Shown here: piece by piece, positions 43,101-53,599 of the stretch | How the letters are laid out: each line of letters starts with the position of its first letter | Numbering within the stretch: position 1 is the first letter of the stretch | Origin: Arbacia lixula | Lineage: Eukaryota > Echinodermata > Echinoidea > Arbacioida > Arbaciidae | Assembly: GCA_963669155.1 (NCBI GenBank) | Contig: OZ022578.1 | Location: forward strand, 13,719,940 to 13,783,939 | Direction of reading: 5' to 3' | Length of the DNA: 64,000 nucleotides | Position numbers and translations under genes: made by a program | The notes under the pieces: generated by a model | What the model saw: only the letters and a program-made list of their open reading frames with translations | Database searches by the model: none | What the model was told of the DNA's origin: nothing

Positions 43101-46100
43101 GCGATCATTTAATCCCCATCAACCTCAATTCACTTATAACTTTGACGAAAACGATGACACTCTAGACACGAACATACAATATTTACACAAACACAACTTG
43201 CTGGCATATGGAATACCAACCCCTTCAACTTCTCTCTAAAGCATTTTACTATCAGAATCCTCAACAAAAACTTTGAAGCACTTCGAATTATAATGGAAAC
43301 TAGAGTAATTCGACTGCCGCGCAGTCGATAAATATGCCTCCGCCTCTTTGCTAGCTCTATTGAGATTTATTCCCAGAAAACCTGTTTGGTGGGCAATGAA
43401 CCATTTAATTCCTATGTGAAATGAAAATATATTCTGTTTTTTTCCATGTTTGGCCAAGTTTGGCAATGTTCATTGACCTTTGACTTCCAATCCAATCAGT
43501 CCGTCTAAAGCTATCCTTGTATCAAGTTTGTTTAAAATTAGCCAATTTTGGAGTAAAGTTCATTGACCTTTGACCTTTCAGAAATTTTACCCAAACTTCC
43601 ATCAATCTACCTCCATGAAGTGTTACATCTCTGTACCATGTTTGATTAGAATGGCACCATTGGATTTGGGTTTATTGTGAAAAATATCAATATGGGGCTA
43701 ATTTTGAGCACATTGCTGCAAAGTTCATTGATATTTGACCTGTGGCCTTCCAGGAATCCCAACAAAATGTCACCAGTCTATTCCCAAGTAGTGATCCATC
43801 TTAGTACCACGTTTCATGAGAATTGCATTTTTGAATTTGGTTTTATGGTGAAAAAATATGAAGTTTGGGGCAGTTTTCAACCAATTTCGGCGAAGTTCAT
43901 TAACCTTTGACCTCTGACCTTTCAGGAATTTTATCACAAATTTAACCAGTTATTCCCAAGTACTGATTTATCTTTGTAACATGTTTCATGAGAATTGCAT
44001 CCTTGGATTTGGATTTATTGGGAAAATATAAAGCTTGGGGCAGTTTTTAGCCAATTTTGGCAAAGTTCATTGACATTTAATCTCTGAACTTTTAAGAATT
44101 TAATAAAAAAAAAATGTCACCAGTTTATTCCCAAGTAGTAATCCATCTTTGTACCATGTTTCATGAGAATTGGATCCTTGGATTTGGCTTTAATGTGAAA
44201 AAGGTCAATATGGGGCAATTTTTCACAAAGTTCATTGACCTTTGATCTTTGACCTCAATCAGAATTGACCCCTATTTTACACACTTCATTGGTTTCATGC
44301 AATACACACATGTACCAAGTTTGAAGCAAATCTGGTTAGCGTTCTCAAGATATTGCCTAAAAGGATTCGGGACGGACGTACGGACGGACAACCCGAAAAC
44401 ATAATGCCTCCGGCCACTTCGTGGCGGAGGCATAGATATAAACTATAACAAATTCGTAGCAGGATTAACAGAAACGTGGCTAACTGACAACGGAACTTCT
44501 AACTGTTTTATTTCGCTACCAGTCTTCGCATTACTTACAAACAATCGCCCAGAGAGAGCCGGTGGCGTTGCCGCCTCCACTGTATATCGACACAACCCAA
44601 CGCTGACGCTCCCAGCTTCTAAAACGCACCCTAGCAATTGTGTCCTTTAGCAAAATTGTTTATCCACATTGCTGCTCTTCACACAGGAGATGGCTAATAA
44701 AAGAATACCACCGATTATTTATGCGAATCATCTTTAATTTGTTCCTTATACTTACCATGCTTAGAACAAAATGTTGTCACCTGATAATGGGTTGGTTTTC
44801 GAGAACGCGACTTCAAATGTATGACCATTGAGTACAACAAAGTTACTACTACTACGAAATCGATATCTGTGATACATTCTTCAATCTTGAAGAGCTAAAA
44901 TATCAATCACATACAGTTTGATGTTTTCTTTTTCTGAATTGCAGATTTATACTTCTGGTGTGATAGTCCCACCAAGTCCGGGAACTGTTAATATCCCGTT
45001 TTTCATAGACGCAGCACTGGGTAATGCTACCGTTATTTCAGCCATGTGGTCATCTGTGGGTCGACCGATAGCTGTTGAGGTCAGCGGCCCCGATGGGACG
45101 TCCATTGATCAAGGTGATAGCCGGTATCACGTGGAACCGTACATCAAGACCATCACGATCAAACTGACCACTGCGCAGGCAGGTTTTTCTCAATTTCTCA
45201 CCTCGTGGAGGCCACTAGAAAAAAAGAACACTCCATAACAAATAGGCATACACGACCCCATGCTCATTCCGTAAAGAGCTCCATGGAATATTATACCTCA
45301 TTATTTAATGGTTAATATAAACATAAAATATTCCATTTTTCACAGTGACAATTTTAGTTTATCAGACGTAATCATTATGCAAGCAGTATTTTTATACTAG
45401 ACCGGTGGTCATTAGACTGGCCATTTAAAGTTAGTACGAGTATGCCAAATGTGGCTACCTTTCAATGGAGACTTGACCTTTGTCTTCTTCTTTGTTAATT
45501 GCAGCCTGGACTATGGAATATTACCATCGCTAACAACTTAACCAATGATGAATACACTAGCATATCGGTGCAATCGAAACCAAGCTCGACTGAGTCCAAA
45601 TATGTCACCGTTGGAGTGATCCTGGGCTCACAAGTAAGTTTAAGATTATATGTGACCTTAGTTTTTATGTGTAAAGAATATGTATTAATCTTCTTGTTTA
45701 TACAATTTGGTTACAAAAAATCAGATAGATAGTAAATGCGATACATCTATGAGATGTAATCTAGGACAATGTACACAGAGTATGAATACAGTTCCTCTTT
45801 CAAAAGAACTCTTTACATGCTACTAAATCTTAGCAATAATTAGTGTATACCTGCCAAATATAGATTGAACATTTTTAACACAGCGTTGTATTTCTTTGAA
45901 AGTACAGTTTGAATGATATAGCGCATTGAGAAATTATATTTGTCTTTACGACTTCAAAAAAAACTTTAATCCTGTGAGCGGGAAAAAAATGATATGTTTT
46001 GTCGAAGTGTAAAACCAAATCCAAAGATAGAGCACAGAAACATGAATTGGGATAAAGACCGTACACATACAGCTTCATAAGATTACAATTTGTTAAGTTA

Positions 46101-49100
46101 TATAAAATATTCTCCTAAAACAACGTAATCATATATTAATGTCAACCTATCATGACTATGATTATCCTAAGGATAGTTCAATTTGATATCATAAACAATA
46201 TAGAGGCGGTCGCAAACGCAACAAGTTTAACAGCTACCATGAAATGTGATTTGTATGACGTAGTCTGAATCGTAAGACCGGCGGATGTTTAATACTTATT
46301 CTTCACAAAATTGGGGGTAGTGAGAACAGAATGTGTTCTTAGATTAAGAATTCTTTATTTGTTTTGTGAGCAGGTGAGGGTGTTCCATAGAACAACGCTC
46401 TCCAATAAAAAAAAAAAAACTTCCTATCGCTATCTGTTCTTCCTTTTGGAATTAGCAAGCCTCTGTTTTAAGCATGACTATTTAATTACTGTCTCAAGAA
46501 AATCACTTACACCACACCAAAAATCACCACATAAAATGCGTGTAAATATTTATGCATAAACATAACAATGTGTAAACTAGGCCTTATAACTTTCGACACC
46601 ACAGTGATGTGCATGCGGATTTTACTGATTTACATTTATAAGCCCAAGTGGATAAAAAATGTTACTCTCTGTACCCAAATTGGCATCTGCAACCGATGAA
46701 GGTATATTGCAAGTTTGCGACCTATCAATCAATAACCATCAAAACTGCATTCATAGCTTGCACATCTTGTATCCAGATGTTTGTTATTCAAGACTCCTTA
46801 ATGTATTACAGGAGGTCGACTTCTCTTTGATGCCCGCACTCGCCATATATGCTCAGATCAGACAGGACTTCCAACCTGTGGTCAATGCCTACGTTAATGC
46901 CATTATAAGCGACTCGTTTGGAACCGCGACCACGATGCAATTACTAGACAATGGAGCAGGTAAAAGTCGTTCGGATTTATTTAGTTTGTATGAACTAGTT
47001 CTACATTATAGCATAAGAATAAAATGTTTAAGAAATGGATTAGGTAAAGAATAATCATTTGGAGGTGAGCTTCTAATCGGAGCAAGACCAACTGTTTGTT
47101 TAAGAACTGCGTCGAATAAAAGTCCGCCTAATATTTGTTTTCCAGTAACCTAACAATTACAGGAAATACATGGACAGTGATATGAATAATCATCCCTAAT
47201 CGTTACACTTTTGATCAGCTACAAAGGTTGGCTCATTCACGATATCAATTCGTTCCTTATCCAAGAACAATTCAAGGCATGGACTGTACTTTTGGAAGAT
47301 TTGATATCGGTAATACAATTTGTAGGGTCTGCGAGACGAATTAAGAAACGATTGAGGCGATTTTTATTGACGCGTGTGTTTATTGAACCAAACTCCATGT
47401 GACATTTGACAAACGTTACATGTGTACATAGAGGAATCTATCCCCTCATCGTCGATATACAAAACAGTAGAAAACACAACGAAGTCTTCTTAAGAGACTT
47501 GGTAGATGCTGGGATTAATATCGAGTTGATTTTAGCACAATATATATATATATGTATGTGTGTGTCTGTGTGCGCGCACACATCTCTCCTTCACAGGCTC
47601 TGATTTATTTCGGGACGACGGGACGTACTCTGGATTCTTTCTAGCCTTCACTTCAAACGGCAGATACAATGTCAAGGTCGATGCGGTGGGATTTGACACA
47701 ACTCTCCAAGGTGGTCATCCGGTTCAAGCAAGAGGTTGTTGCATAGCTTTCACAAATAGTTTAGTCTTTTAACAAGGCCAAATGTACATCACCTAATTTG
47801 TTAAGCTAGACTAGACTAAAGCCTAGAAACATCAATTGTAACATACACATGAAAACGGGTCTACGGCGATGCCCTTTACACCCCTCAAGCAACTTCAGAA
47901 ATGTCTAACTGTCCTCAGGGTAGACTGAAGAACACCCCTCACCAGATATTTATTATGGATAAAGTGACATGATAAATATTGACCGCCATTTCCATGATTG
48001 CTATCTCCGTTAATTAAATTTGTTGAGTAGTAGGCCTAGGGGTATATAGAACGGGACCTGTAATCGTGACAGGGTCGCCGGGTCAAATTTAAGAATCGTC
48101 TTAACATGATATAGTCGTAGGGATCGAACGAGACAGTGACACATGATACCGCTCATGATTGTGGGTCTAGTATACTGGATATAACCTTTAATACTAGGTA
48201 CCAAAAAGTCTTCCAACTTCCAGAATCATAATTTGCCCGTCGTCCTCTCTGCCCCGGCTCAATTCACAACCCTTCATGCAGGCAAGCGATCACCTAGCCC
48301 CGATCCAGCACCATCGTTCATGCGGACTGCTTCAGGGGGAGTATTCAAGGTACAGAGCTACACTCCTTCTGCCAATGACATCCTGGTCCCATCTCGAATT
48401 CACGATCTGGCTTATTCGTCCTTCTCGTATGATGACAGCACAGTGACGCTTACCTGGACGGCAGTGGGTGATGACTTGGACCAGGGAACAGGTACTAGTA
48501 CTCACAATGTAGCTACGTCTTGCGCACACTCGCCTAGGCTCACTCGTGCCATGGACCTCTAACATTGTAGGTCCATGCTCGTACACGCTCGCAACACATA
48601 GTATATCCCTAGCTGTACATGTATCTGTAACGCCCTTGCGCATGTATATTCGTTACCCTGACGCTTATCATAGTTTGCTGTCGTATTTAGGGCCTAAGCA
48701 TCTGTGCTGGTACCGCGTGACTTGAGGTAAGTCTTCATCTAAAGATATTCAAAACAAGCAGTCTAGAACAGCGATCATTTGAGATACAATACAGTTTGCC
48801 AACTTCTTTCCTATTCTCCATACAAAATATTATATTTACAGTCCTAAAAACAAAGCAAATTATTTTTCTCTTTTGAAGTTGAAACGGGAATTAGAAACTC
48901 GATCTTTTTTTCTTTTCATTCTTATACAGCGTTCAAGTACGACTTGAGGTATTCTAGAAACTTCTCTGTCATACGATATGATTTTGAAAGAGGCCACGAG
49001 GTGACACAGGCTGAACTGGTATACGGAAACCTGTCTGATGTCGCTTCAGCTGGAGTCTCTGAAACTGTGGTCATTAAACTTCCTGAACGAGGAGAGGACG

Positions 49101-49597
49101 TCATCTACTTCTTTGGGATACGGGCTTGGGATGAGGCTGGAAATGCTGGCGATCTATCCAACACGGTTTCTGTTTCAATACGTTTCACACCTCAAGCTTT
49201 CACAACACAAACCGAAATAGTCACAGATATAATCACACTAGAACTGACCATAGGATTAAATGCGTCTGAGCCAACCACAGATGTGGCACCGTCTACACCG
49301 AAACCAAATGAGCCAGAGCACACTACACAAGAGCCTGAGCAGACCACATCGACACCTGATGAACCGGACAACACAGCTCTTATCATTGGCGTATCATGTG
49401 TGATTGGCGTTGTTGTCATAGGGGGAGCTAGTATCACCACCGTGTTGCTCCTAAAGAAGCATAAGAAGAAGAAAAATACAGTAAACCCTATCCCACCCCC
49501 AGAGACGGCGCACTCTGCGGCAGAACCCGCGGACGTAACAGTGATTTCAGAGCCAATGGTCCCCGTACACGTAAACCCCACATTTTCTCAGAGCTAA
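33958..49597 (+). CDS. CLCA: CLCA-family protein, copy B (exons 1-12)
   Basis: Complete gene model of 3009 nt, 1002 residues plus stop. Exons: 33958-34122, 35762-36059, 39540-39811, 40957-41190, 41783-42004, 42531-42821, 44945-45178, 45505-45633, 46812-46959, 47597-47734, 48282-48491 and 48930-49597. All introns are GT-AG except intron 7, which fits GC-AG. Signal peptide about 1-21; CLCA N-domain follows. The protease motif position 160-164 reads RTWAY instead of HExxH. VWA MIDAS is D317, S319 and S321, T about 386, D about 413. Then beta-sandwich, FN3-like part, a Thr/Pro stalk shorter than in copy A, one TM helix about 50 residues before the end of the tail, and a Lys-rich stop-transfer. 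Known CLCA proteins self-cleave with the metalloprotease; here that is unlikely (inference). Role probably adhesive or regulatory through VWA. Confidence 0.93.
34123..35761 (+). other. CLCA-B intron 1
   Basis: 1639 bp. Homology with unit A begins only at about 35655. No gene recognised. Confidence 0.75.
35762..36059 (+). CDS. CLCA: CLCA-B exon 2: N-terminal CLCA domain
   Basis: 298 nt, phase 0 in and phase 1 out, as in copy A. Encodes SMFTDASARLYNASRR to YREDKYGPT. Substitutions against A are clustered in the TSTESFPSG and IVDYLGG parts. Confidence 0.93.
36060..36682 (+). other. CLCA-B intron 2, first part
   Basis: C-run after the donor, then sequence matching intron 2 of copy A, including the dispersed repeat starting near 36490. 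Interrupted at 36682 by the 907-bp insertion. Confidence 0.7.
36682..37596. mobile_element. 907-bp hairpin-bearing insertion, TSD TAAT
   Basis: Absent from copy A and from the related repeat at 40229-40570, both of which show the empty site. Flanked by TAAT (36682-36685 and 37593-37596). The left end is a large imperfect hairpin 36683-36863, with arms of about 85 bp. A 41-bp near-tandem unit (AAGTACTATCACCTA...) occurs twice at about 37428-37510. The interior near 37250-37350 is CpG-rich. No transposase; family not recognised. Confidence 0.7.
37597..39539 (+). other. CLCA-B intron 2, second part
   Basis: Collinear with copy A intron 2. Holds a local tandem duplication at about 38005-38310. 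No gene. Confidence 0.75.
38005..38310 (+). repeat. Local tandem duplication, about 150-bp unit
   Basis: CGCCCAATGTC, CACATTTTAATTGATTCGTACGCGG, ATCACCTTTGTACAAAGT and GTAGGCCTTGCTATAAATAA occur twice in the same order, plus a partial unit before. Copy A has one unit (about 5790-5940). Confidence 0.8.
39540..39811 (+). CDS. CLCA: CLCA-B exon 3: degenerate metalloprotease motif
   Basis: Encodes VRTWAYYRWGLFKEH as in copy A, with the lost HExxH at 39554-39568. One codon shorter than copy A (GDDTAP against GDDNTAP). Phase 1 in, phase 0 out. Confidence 0.93.
39812..40956 (+). other. CLCA-B intron 3
   Basis: Contains the empty Ty3 site (TTAATTGACAACGCTCTCC near 39888) and the 640-bp TIR element 40009-40648. 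No gene. Confidence 0.8.
40009..40648. mobile_element. 640-bp TIR element in intron 3
   Basis: Terminal arms GGGAGTGTTTCACCAAGCTG (40009 onward) and its reverse complement (to 40648) extend about 80 bp each. Copy A shows uninterrupted sequence (near 12415). A short CTG/TG flank is duplicated; the exact length is uncertain. The interior 40229-40570 is the reverse complement of the repeat in intron 2 (4490-4900). Non-autonomous DNA transposon; superfamily unknown. Confidence 0.7.
40957..41190 (+). CDS. CLCA: CLCA-B exon 4: start of VWA domain
   Basis: 78 codons, phase 0/0; MIDAS DISGSMQ at 41170-41190. Acceptor CTCGCATTGCAG, donor CAG|GTGAGA. Confidence 0.93.
41191..41782 (+). other. CLCA-B intron 4
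   Basis: 592 bp, collinear with copy A. No gene. Confidence 0.8.
41783..42004 (+). CDS. CLCA: CLCA-B exon 5: VWA domain
   Basis: 74 codons, GNRFDSMIMASNDY to GILSGID. MIDAS threonine in GSTCIGCG. Strongly diverged from copy A around AFHTNSQIKSN and VNVLPSSTLGS. Confidence 0.93.
42005..42530 (+). other. CLCA-B intron 5
   Basis: 526 bp, GT-AG, no element or gene recognised. Confidence 0.8.
42531..42821 (+). CDS. CLCA: CLCA-B exon 6: end of VWA domain
   Basis: 97 codons. MILLSDGGENES gives the MIDAS aspartate; ends ETVPVQ. Donor CAG|GTAAAC. Confidence 0.93.
43236..44640 (+). pseudogene. LINE APE-endonuclease fragment split by HINE
   Basis: Translation of 44434-44640 includes AGLTETWLTDNG and NNRPERAGGVAAS, matching the TETWL and RxGGGVA blocks of APE-type endonucleases. 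The 64 bp before the HINE (from 43236) read as an IRxLNKxFEAL-like segment that normally precedes TETWL. Truncated on both sides, not functional. Not present in copy A. Confidence 0.6.
43300..44433 (-). mobile_element. HINE: Helentron-like element (unit B, reversed)
   Basis: Reverse orientation of the 22067-23523 family. The minus-strand end CTAG is at 43300-43303 and is followed by host TT. The 3-prime hairpin arms TCGACTGC/GCAGTCGA are near 43309-43330. The 5-prime terminal palindrome ATGCCTCCGGCCAC...GGCGGAGGCAT is at 44404-44433. Central repeats contain TTGACCTTTGACCT words, complements of AGGTCA motifs. Confidence 0.75.
44945..45178 (+). CDS. CLCA: CLCA-B exon 7, probable GC-AG donor
   Basis: 78 codons, IYTSGVIVPP to KLTTAQ. 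Donor CAG|GCAGGT as in copy A; the frame with exon 8 requires it. Confidence 0.87.
45179..45504 (+). other. CLCA-B intron 7
   Basis: 326 bp, GC-AG, near-identical to copy A. Nothing else seen. Confidence 0.75.
45505..45633 (+). CDS. CLCA: CLCA-B exon 8
   Basis: 43 codons, phase 0/0; protein identical to copy A. Confidence 0.92.
45634..46811 (+). other. CLCA-B intron 8
   Basis: 1178 bp, AT-rich, collinear with copy A. No gene. Confidence 0.75.
46812..46959 (+). CDS. CLCA: CLCA-B exon 9
   Basis: EVDFSLMPALAIYAQIRQ to QLLDNGA; phase 0 in, phase 1 out. Confidence 0.93.
46960..47596 (+). other. CLCA-B intron 9
   Basis: 637 bp. A short TA/GT-rich stretch lies before the acceptor. No gene. Confidence 0.75.
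47597..47734 (+). CDS. CLCA: CLCA-B exon 10
   Basis: GSDLFRDDGTYSG to HPVQAR; phase 1/1; protein identical to copy A. Confidence 0.93.
47735..48281 (+). other. CLCA-B intron 10
   Basis: 547 bp, close to copy A. No gene. Confidence 0.75.
48282..48491 (+). CDS. CLCA: CLCA-B exon 11: FN3-like segment
   Basis: Phase 1/1. Same blocks as copy A; two residue changes (THSAP to TPSAN). Confidence 0.93.
48492..48929 (+). other. CLCA-B intron 11
   Basis: 438 bp, collinear with copy A. No gene. Confidence 0.75.
48930..49597 (+). CDS. CLCA: CLCA-B exon 12: FN3 end, stalk, TM, tail
   Basis: FN3 end IRAWDEAGNAGDLSN. Stalk with only one ELTIGLNASEPT unit, then PSTPKPNEPEHTTQEPEQTT. TM around LIIGVSCVIGVVVIGG, KKHKKKK, and a tail identical to copy A. 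33 codons shorter than exon 12 of copy A. Confidence 0.93.
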
Positions 49598-49646
49598 ATT
49601 GGACATGTCATATCGAGTTCCAGCTATGGGTGTTTCTGGATATACA

Positions 49647-49652
49647 AATAAA
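49647..49652 (+). terminator. Polyadenylation signal of CLCA-B
   Basis: AATAAA 50 nt after the stop, identical context in copy A. Confidence 0.6.
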
Positions 49653-49899
49653 TCAATTAAAAGCAAGGTACATACTGATAAATTAGCTGTACTCTTGTGA
49701 AACAGGTCCAAGTATTGTTTGTAATTTCTTAGGATCACAAGGCGGAATCATCTTGAAACAATGTAGTCCTTTATTTCGAACAGCAAAACGTTTCTGCCGC
49801 TAGGTTTTCCACTAAATGCCTCATAACTTTAAGACAGTCACTAAAATGTAAAAACTGGGTATCATTTTTGATGAGATTATCTTCACCATTTCATTTCAA

Positions 49900-50490
49900 A
49901 AGGAAGTTGTATCCTGTCATCTTGAAGCGTACCATAATTCAACTTCCACTCAGTCGATAAGTATGCATCCGCGTCTTTGCTAGGGGCATGTAGTTGCCAT
50001 TGATAATTTCGCTGAAAACTTGAAGGTTTGGTTGACAATGGACCATTGACTTCCTATGCATAATGAGCCTATTCAACATCCAATATTTGCACACACAAAC
50101 GAATCTTTTTTTGCCATGTTTTGCCAAGTTTGGCAAAGTTTTTTGACCTCTGACCTCTTACTTCTTTGATTTCTTAATGTAGTCTTCCATTGTTGTATGA
50201 AGTTTAAGATTGGATTAATTAGAAATTCATTTTTTTGGAAAAAGATGTGAACATTTTTAAAGTAAATTTTAGGGAAAGGTCATTGACCTTTGAACTTTCA
50301 GGAAATTTACAAAAAAAATTCACATGTGATCCATCTTTTTAACATAATTGGTTGCAATTGCATCGTTGGATTTTGGTTCATTTTGAAAACCTCATTTTTT
50401 GTACAATTTCTTGCTCTGTCAATACTTTTTTTGTGCTCTTTTGCTTTTGCTGTGCTTCAGAGAATTTGATAATTTTCGCGAAAGGGAATC
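49900..50490 (-). mobile_element. Degraded HINE-like remnant, unit B
   Basis: Counterpart of 20640-21230, with the same diverged 3-prime end and GACCTTTGAACTTTCAGG phrases. Duplicated with the segment. Confidence 0.55.
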
Positions 50491-50639
50491 GTTACATTGA
50501 ATTCCTTATTTGTGTTTTAATGGAACGGGCTGTTCAGGCATAACTTTATCAATACTTTCATGATAATGCTATATAATCAGGTTGTAGACTGATGCATTGA
50601 ACTCAAACACGTGTTACTAATATTTCAGAATATATTTTG

Positions 50640-51908
50640 CGTAATATGAATTCTGGTAATATTACAGGTGCATCTTGTTTTTACTTGCGAAAAACATTCG
50701 ATGTCATTTCTCATGCTCGCCTTTTAAAAAAGAACTATCGCTGTATGGAATACGCAATTTTGAATTAGAATGGTTTAAATCTTATATTACTGATCGATTG
50801 CCTTGTGTTTCAATAGAAGGAACATTGAGCAAGTACTTAAAGGTGAAAGTTGGTGTTCCTCAAGGTTCGACTCTAGGATCCCTCATGTTCGGTATATTTA
50901 TTAATGACATATCTAATTTATTGTTAGATGAATCCTGTACATTTTCTTCATACGCAGATGACACAGCTATCTTTTGTACAGATAAGAATATTCATGATGT
51001 TCAATTGAAGCTCCAGTCACAATTTGTTACCATCACTAAATGGCTTCAATGTAATGAAAAGGCGAAAAATATGCTGTTTGGTTCAAACAGTACATTAACA
51101 GGTAAAAATTCGTCAATAATGTACAAAAATGATATCATTGAACATGTCAACGAATTTGAATATATTGGTGTTGTGTTGGACGGTAGTCTTAATTAGACTA
51201 GTTATGTTGATCATGTCAAAAAAGATGTCACAAGAAATTCGGCCTCATACGTAGAGTGAAGTGTTATTTTACCAAAGAAATAATGACAGATCTGTTTTAT
51301 TATCTTATTTTACCACATATTGATTTTTCGTGTACAGTATGGGGGAGCTGTGCCCAAACACATATTTTACGTATCCGACGATTGCAAAACAAATACGCCC
51401 GAATGGTTCTTGACATGGATTTATTCACATCAGCAAGTTTTCTATCAAGTACTTTGAATTGGCAATCAGTGAAACAAAGAATCCAGTATCAACAAACGGT
51501 AGTTGATGTTAACTATACAACCCGTTACGCAACCCGCAGCCCATTATTTTTTCCCCACACCAAGAACTTAATACATGAAAAGATCAATCTCCTATTGAGG
51601 TAGTAAACTCTTAACAGCCTCCCAATCACTGTTCGCTGTTGTAATACTCTCACAGAATTTAAATCAGAAGTGGGTAGTAAAGGCTACACTTAGGCACTGT
51701 GCGTTAGGGGGGGGGGATCACTCACTCTTTTTTTCTTCAAAATTGATGTGTTTTTTCTTATTCATTGCTATTGTTATTGTTGTTTTTGTATCAATTGTAT
51801 TTGAATGTTACATTTTTTGGAATGTTTATATGATTTTTTTATCATAGGGCTCCCCGAGACTGAAAGGACTACCCTGACTAAATAAAAAGGGAAATTAAAA
51901 AAAAAAGG
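50640..51908 (+). mobile_element. Non-LTR RT fragment, uninterrupted (unit B)
   Basis: Same LINE fragment as 21370-24108 without the HINE. EWFKSYITDRLPCVSIEG, GVPQGSTLGSLMF and YADDTAIF, stop after VLDGSLN. After that stop the C-terminal block resumes (FSCTVWGSCAQTHILRIRRLQNKYAR at about 51320-51400). Tail GACTACCCTGACTAAATAAA plus an A-run. Confidence 0.88.
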
Positions 51909-52134
51909 TATCAAAGAAAGGAAAAGTATCAAAACACATCATTGATCGTTTTCCATGAGCATTCGATTGGAAGCAATGGACTTTTGGTATTACTTAAGAT
52001 CTATTTATTCATATTGTTAAATTGTTTAATATTTTCTTTCAGTAACGATGGTCATTTTCCCGTTGCAAACATTTAAGGGAAATTCCAGACAGAATAATAA
52101 GTTTTTATTATTGTTTATGTTGTGACGTCACGTT

Positions 52135-52270
52135 AGCGATACTCTCCAACATTGAACACTATTTTTTGTTGAATGTTACATATTTTGCAATGCTTATGTG
52201 TTTTTTTTATCATAGGGCTCCTCGAGACTGAAATGACTACCCTGACTAAATAAAACGTGAAATTAAAAAA
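52135..52270 (+). mobile_element. Second LINE 3-prime tail (unit B)
   Basis: Copy of 24340-24475 with the same TCATAGGGCTCCTCGAGA and ACTACCCTGACTAAATAAA. About 100 bp after it is missing from unit A. Confidence 0.6.
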
Positions 52271-53020
52271 AAGGTATCAAAACACTTAATTTATTTTCAT
52301 ATATGAGCATTCGATTGGAAGAAATGGACTTTTGGTCTTATACTTAAGATCTAAACACAACAAAAAAAAGTAAGCCCCCCCCCCCCCCCCAAGCAAAATA
52401 GTATAACTTTTGATCGAAAAGGTCTTGAGCAATATAATTTTACAGGAATGTTCTTTAATTTATTGACTAACTTCCGTGTGAAAAATCGTATTAATCCACG
52501 CATTAAATGCAAAATTGTCACTTTTCAAAAGTCACAAGGGTAATTTTGAGATTCTATCATATGAATTTTTAATGAATTCCATTTCTGGCGCATAATTTAT
52601 GTCCTTTCGTTGTTTATCATTCATCTCTGGATGCACTAACACCTATCCCGACATTTAATCCAATGTTTTGGTTGAGTGAGCACCGTTTAACTCTTTGTAC
52701 GTTTCGTTCGCTTCAATGCACAACCGTGGACACGTTTCGTTCGCAATTTTGCACAGAACACACGTAGGTGAATGGAAATGGAAATATGTGCGTACTGCGA
52801 ACCGTACCACTGCTCGGTACTATTGCTCGCGATCGTCACTGCAGTAAGCTTTCCGCTCGTTCGCGTTGCAGCATAGGGTTACATAGAAGATTTCGGAGAA
52901 TTTTGATCATTTTGTTTCGGTATTTTTCCATCTTGTACAGTACAGTACAGAAGAAAATCACACAAGTTCCTTGTTATTGTACAGTGATTATGTGGGTGCG
53001 TGTACATGTACGCATTGTAG

Positions 53021-53340
53021 GCGATCTCTTTGTATTACAACACAAAGAGCTCCTAGAGTCCTAACCAAGCCAAATTCTTGGCCATACAGGCTTTTCTATG
53101 CACATCCTGTATCGAACTTTCTTCTTTTCAAAACTTATTGATTTTGATATCAATAGAAAGGTCATGGTCTTAGTGGGTGCGTGGGTGCGATTTCTTTGTA
53201 TTACAACACAAAGAGCTCCTAGAGTCCTAATCAAGCCAAATTCTTGGCCATACAGGCAATTCTATGCACTTCCTGCATCGAACTTTCTTCTTTTCAAAAC
53301 TTAGTGATTTTGATATCAATAGAAAGGTCATGGTCTTAGC
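53021..53340 (+). repeat. Tandem duplication, 166-bp unit, in the TTAA element
   Basis: CTTTGTATTACAACACAAAG, AGCTCCTAGAGTCCTAA and TTTTGATATCAATAGAAAGG occur twice in order, offset 166 bp. Confidence 0.85.
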
Positions 53341-53599
53341 AAAATAACTGTAATAATTTCCCTGCAATTTACAGCAAATGAAGAGTCCAACATATCATTT
53401 ACATTAGCACTACTGAAAACATTTACATTTTTTTTCAAATGTTCTGCACAAGTAAAGCCCTGTGATACAGTAGCTCCTCAACTGCCAGACAAAATACATA
53501 TGAGTGGAAAGCCCATGAAATTCTCTATGTTTTATATGTACACTATTTTTCCTCACGACAATCTAATAAAAAGTTATAGCCCTTGAAAACTACTACTCC

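Larger units (their letters stand above)
42822..44944 (+). other. CLCA-B intron 6
   Basis: 2123 bp. Larger than in copy A because it holds a LINE endonuclease fragment split by a reverse-oriented HINE (43300-44433). Confidence 0.8.

Noticed and set aside
52768..53064. 98-codon ORF near the left end of the TTAA element as a transposase start
   Set aside because: No DDE or other piggyBac-type features visible, and it is interrupted by a 166-bp tandem duplication.
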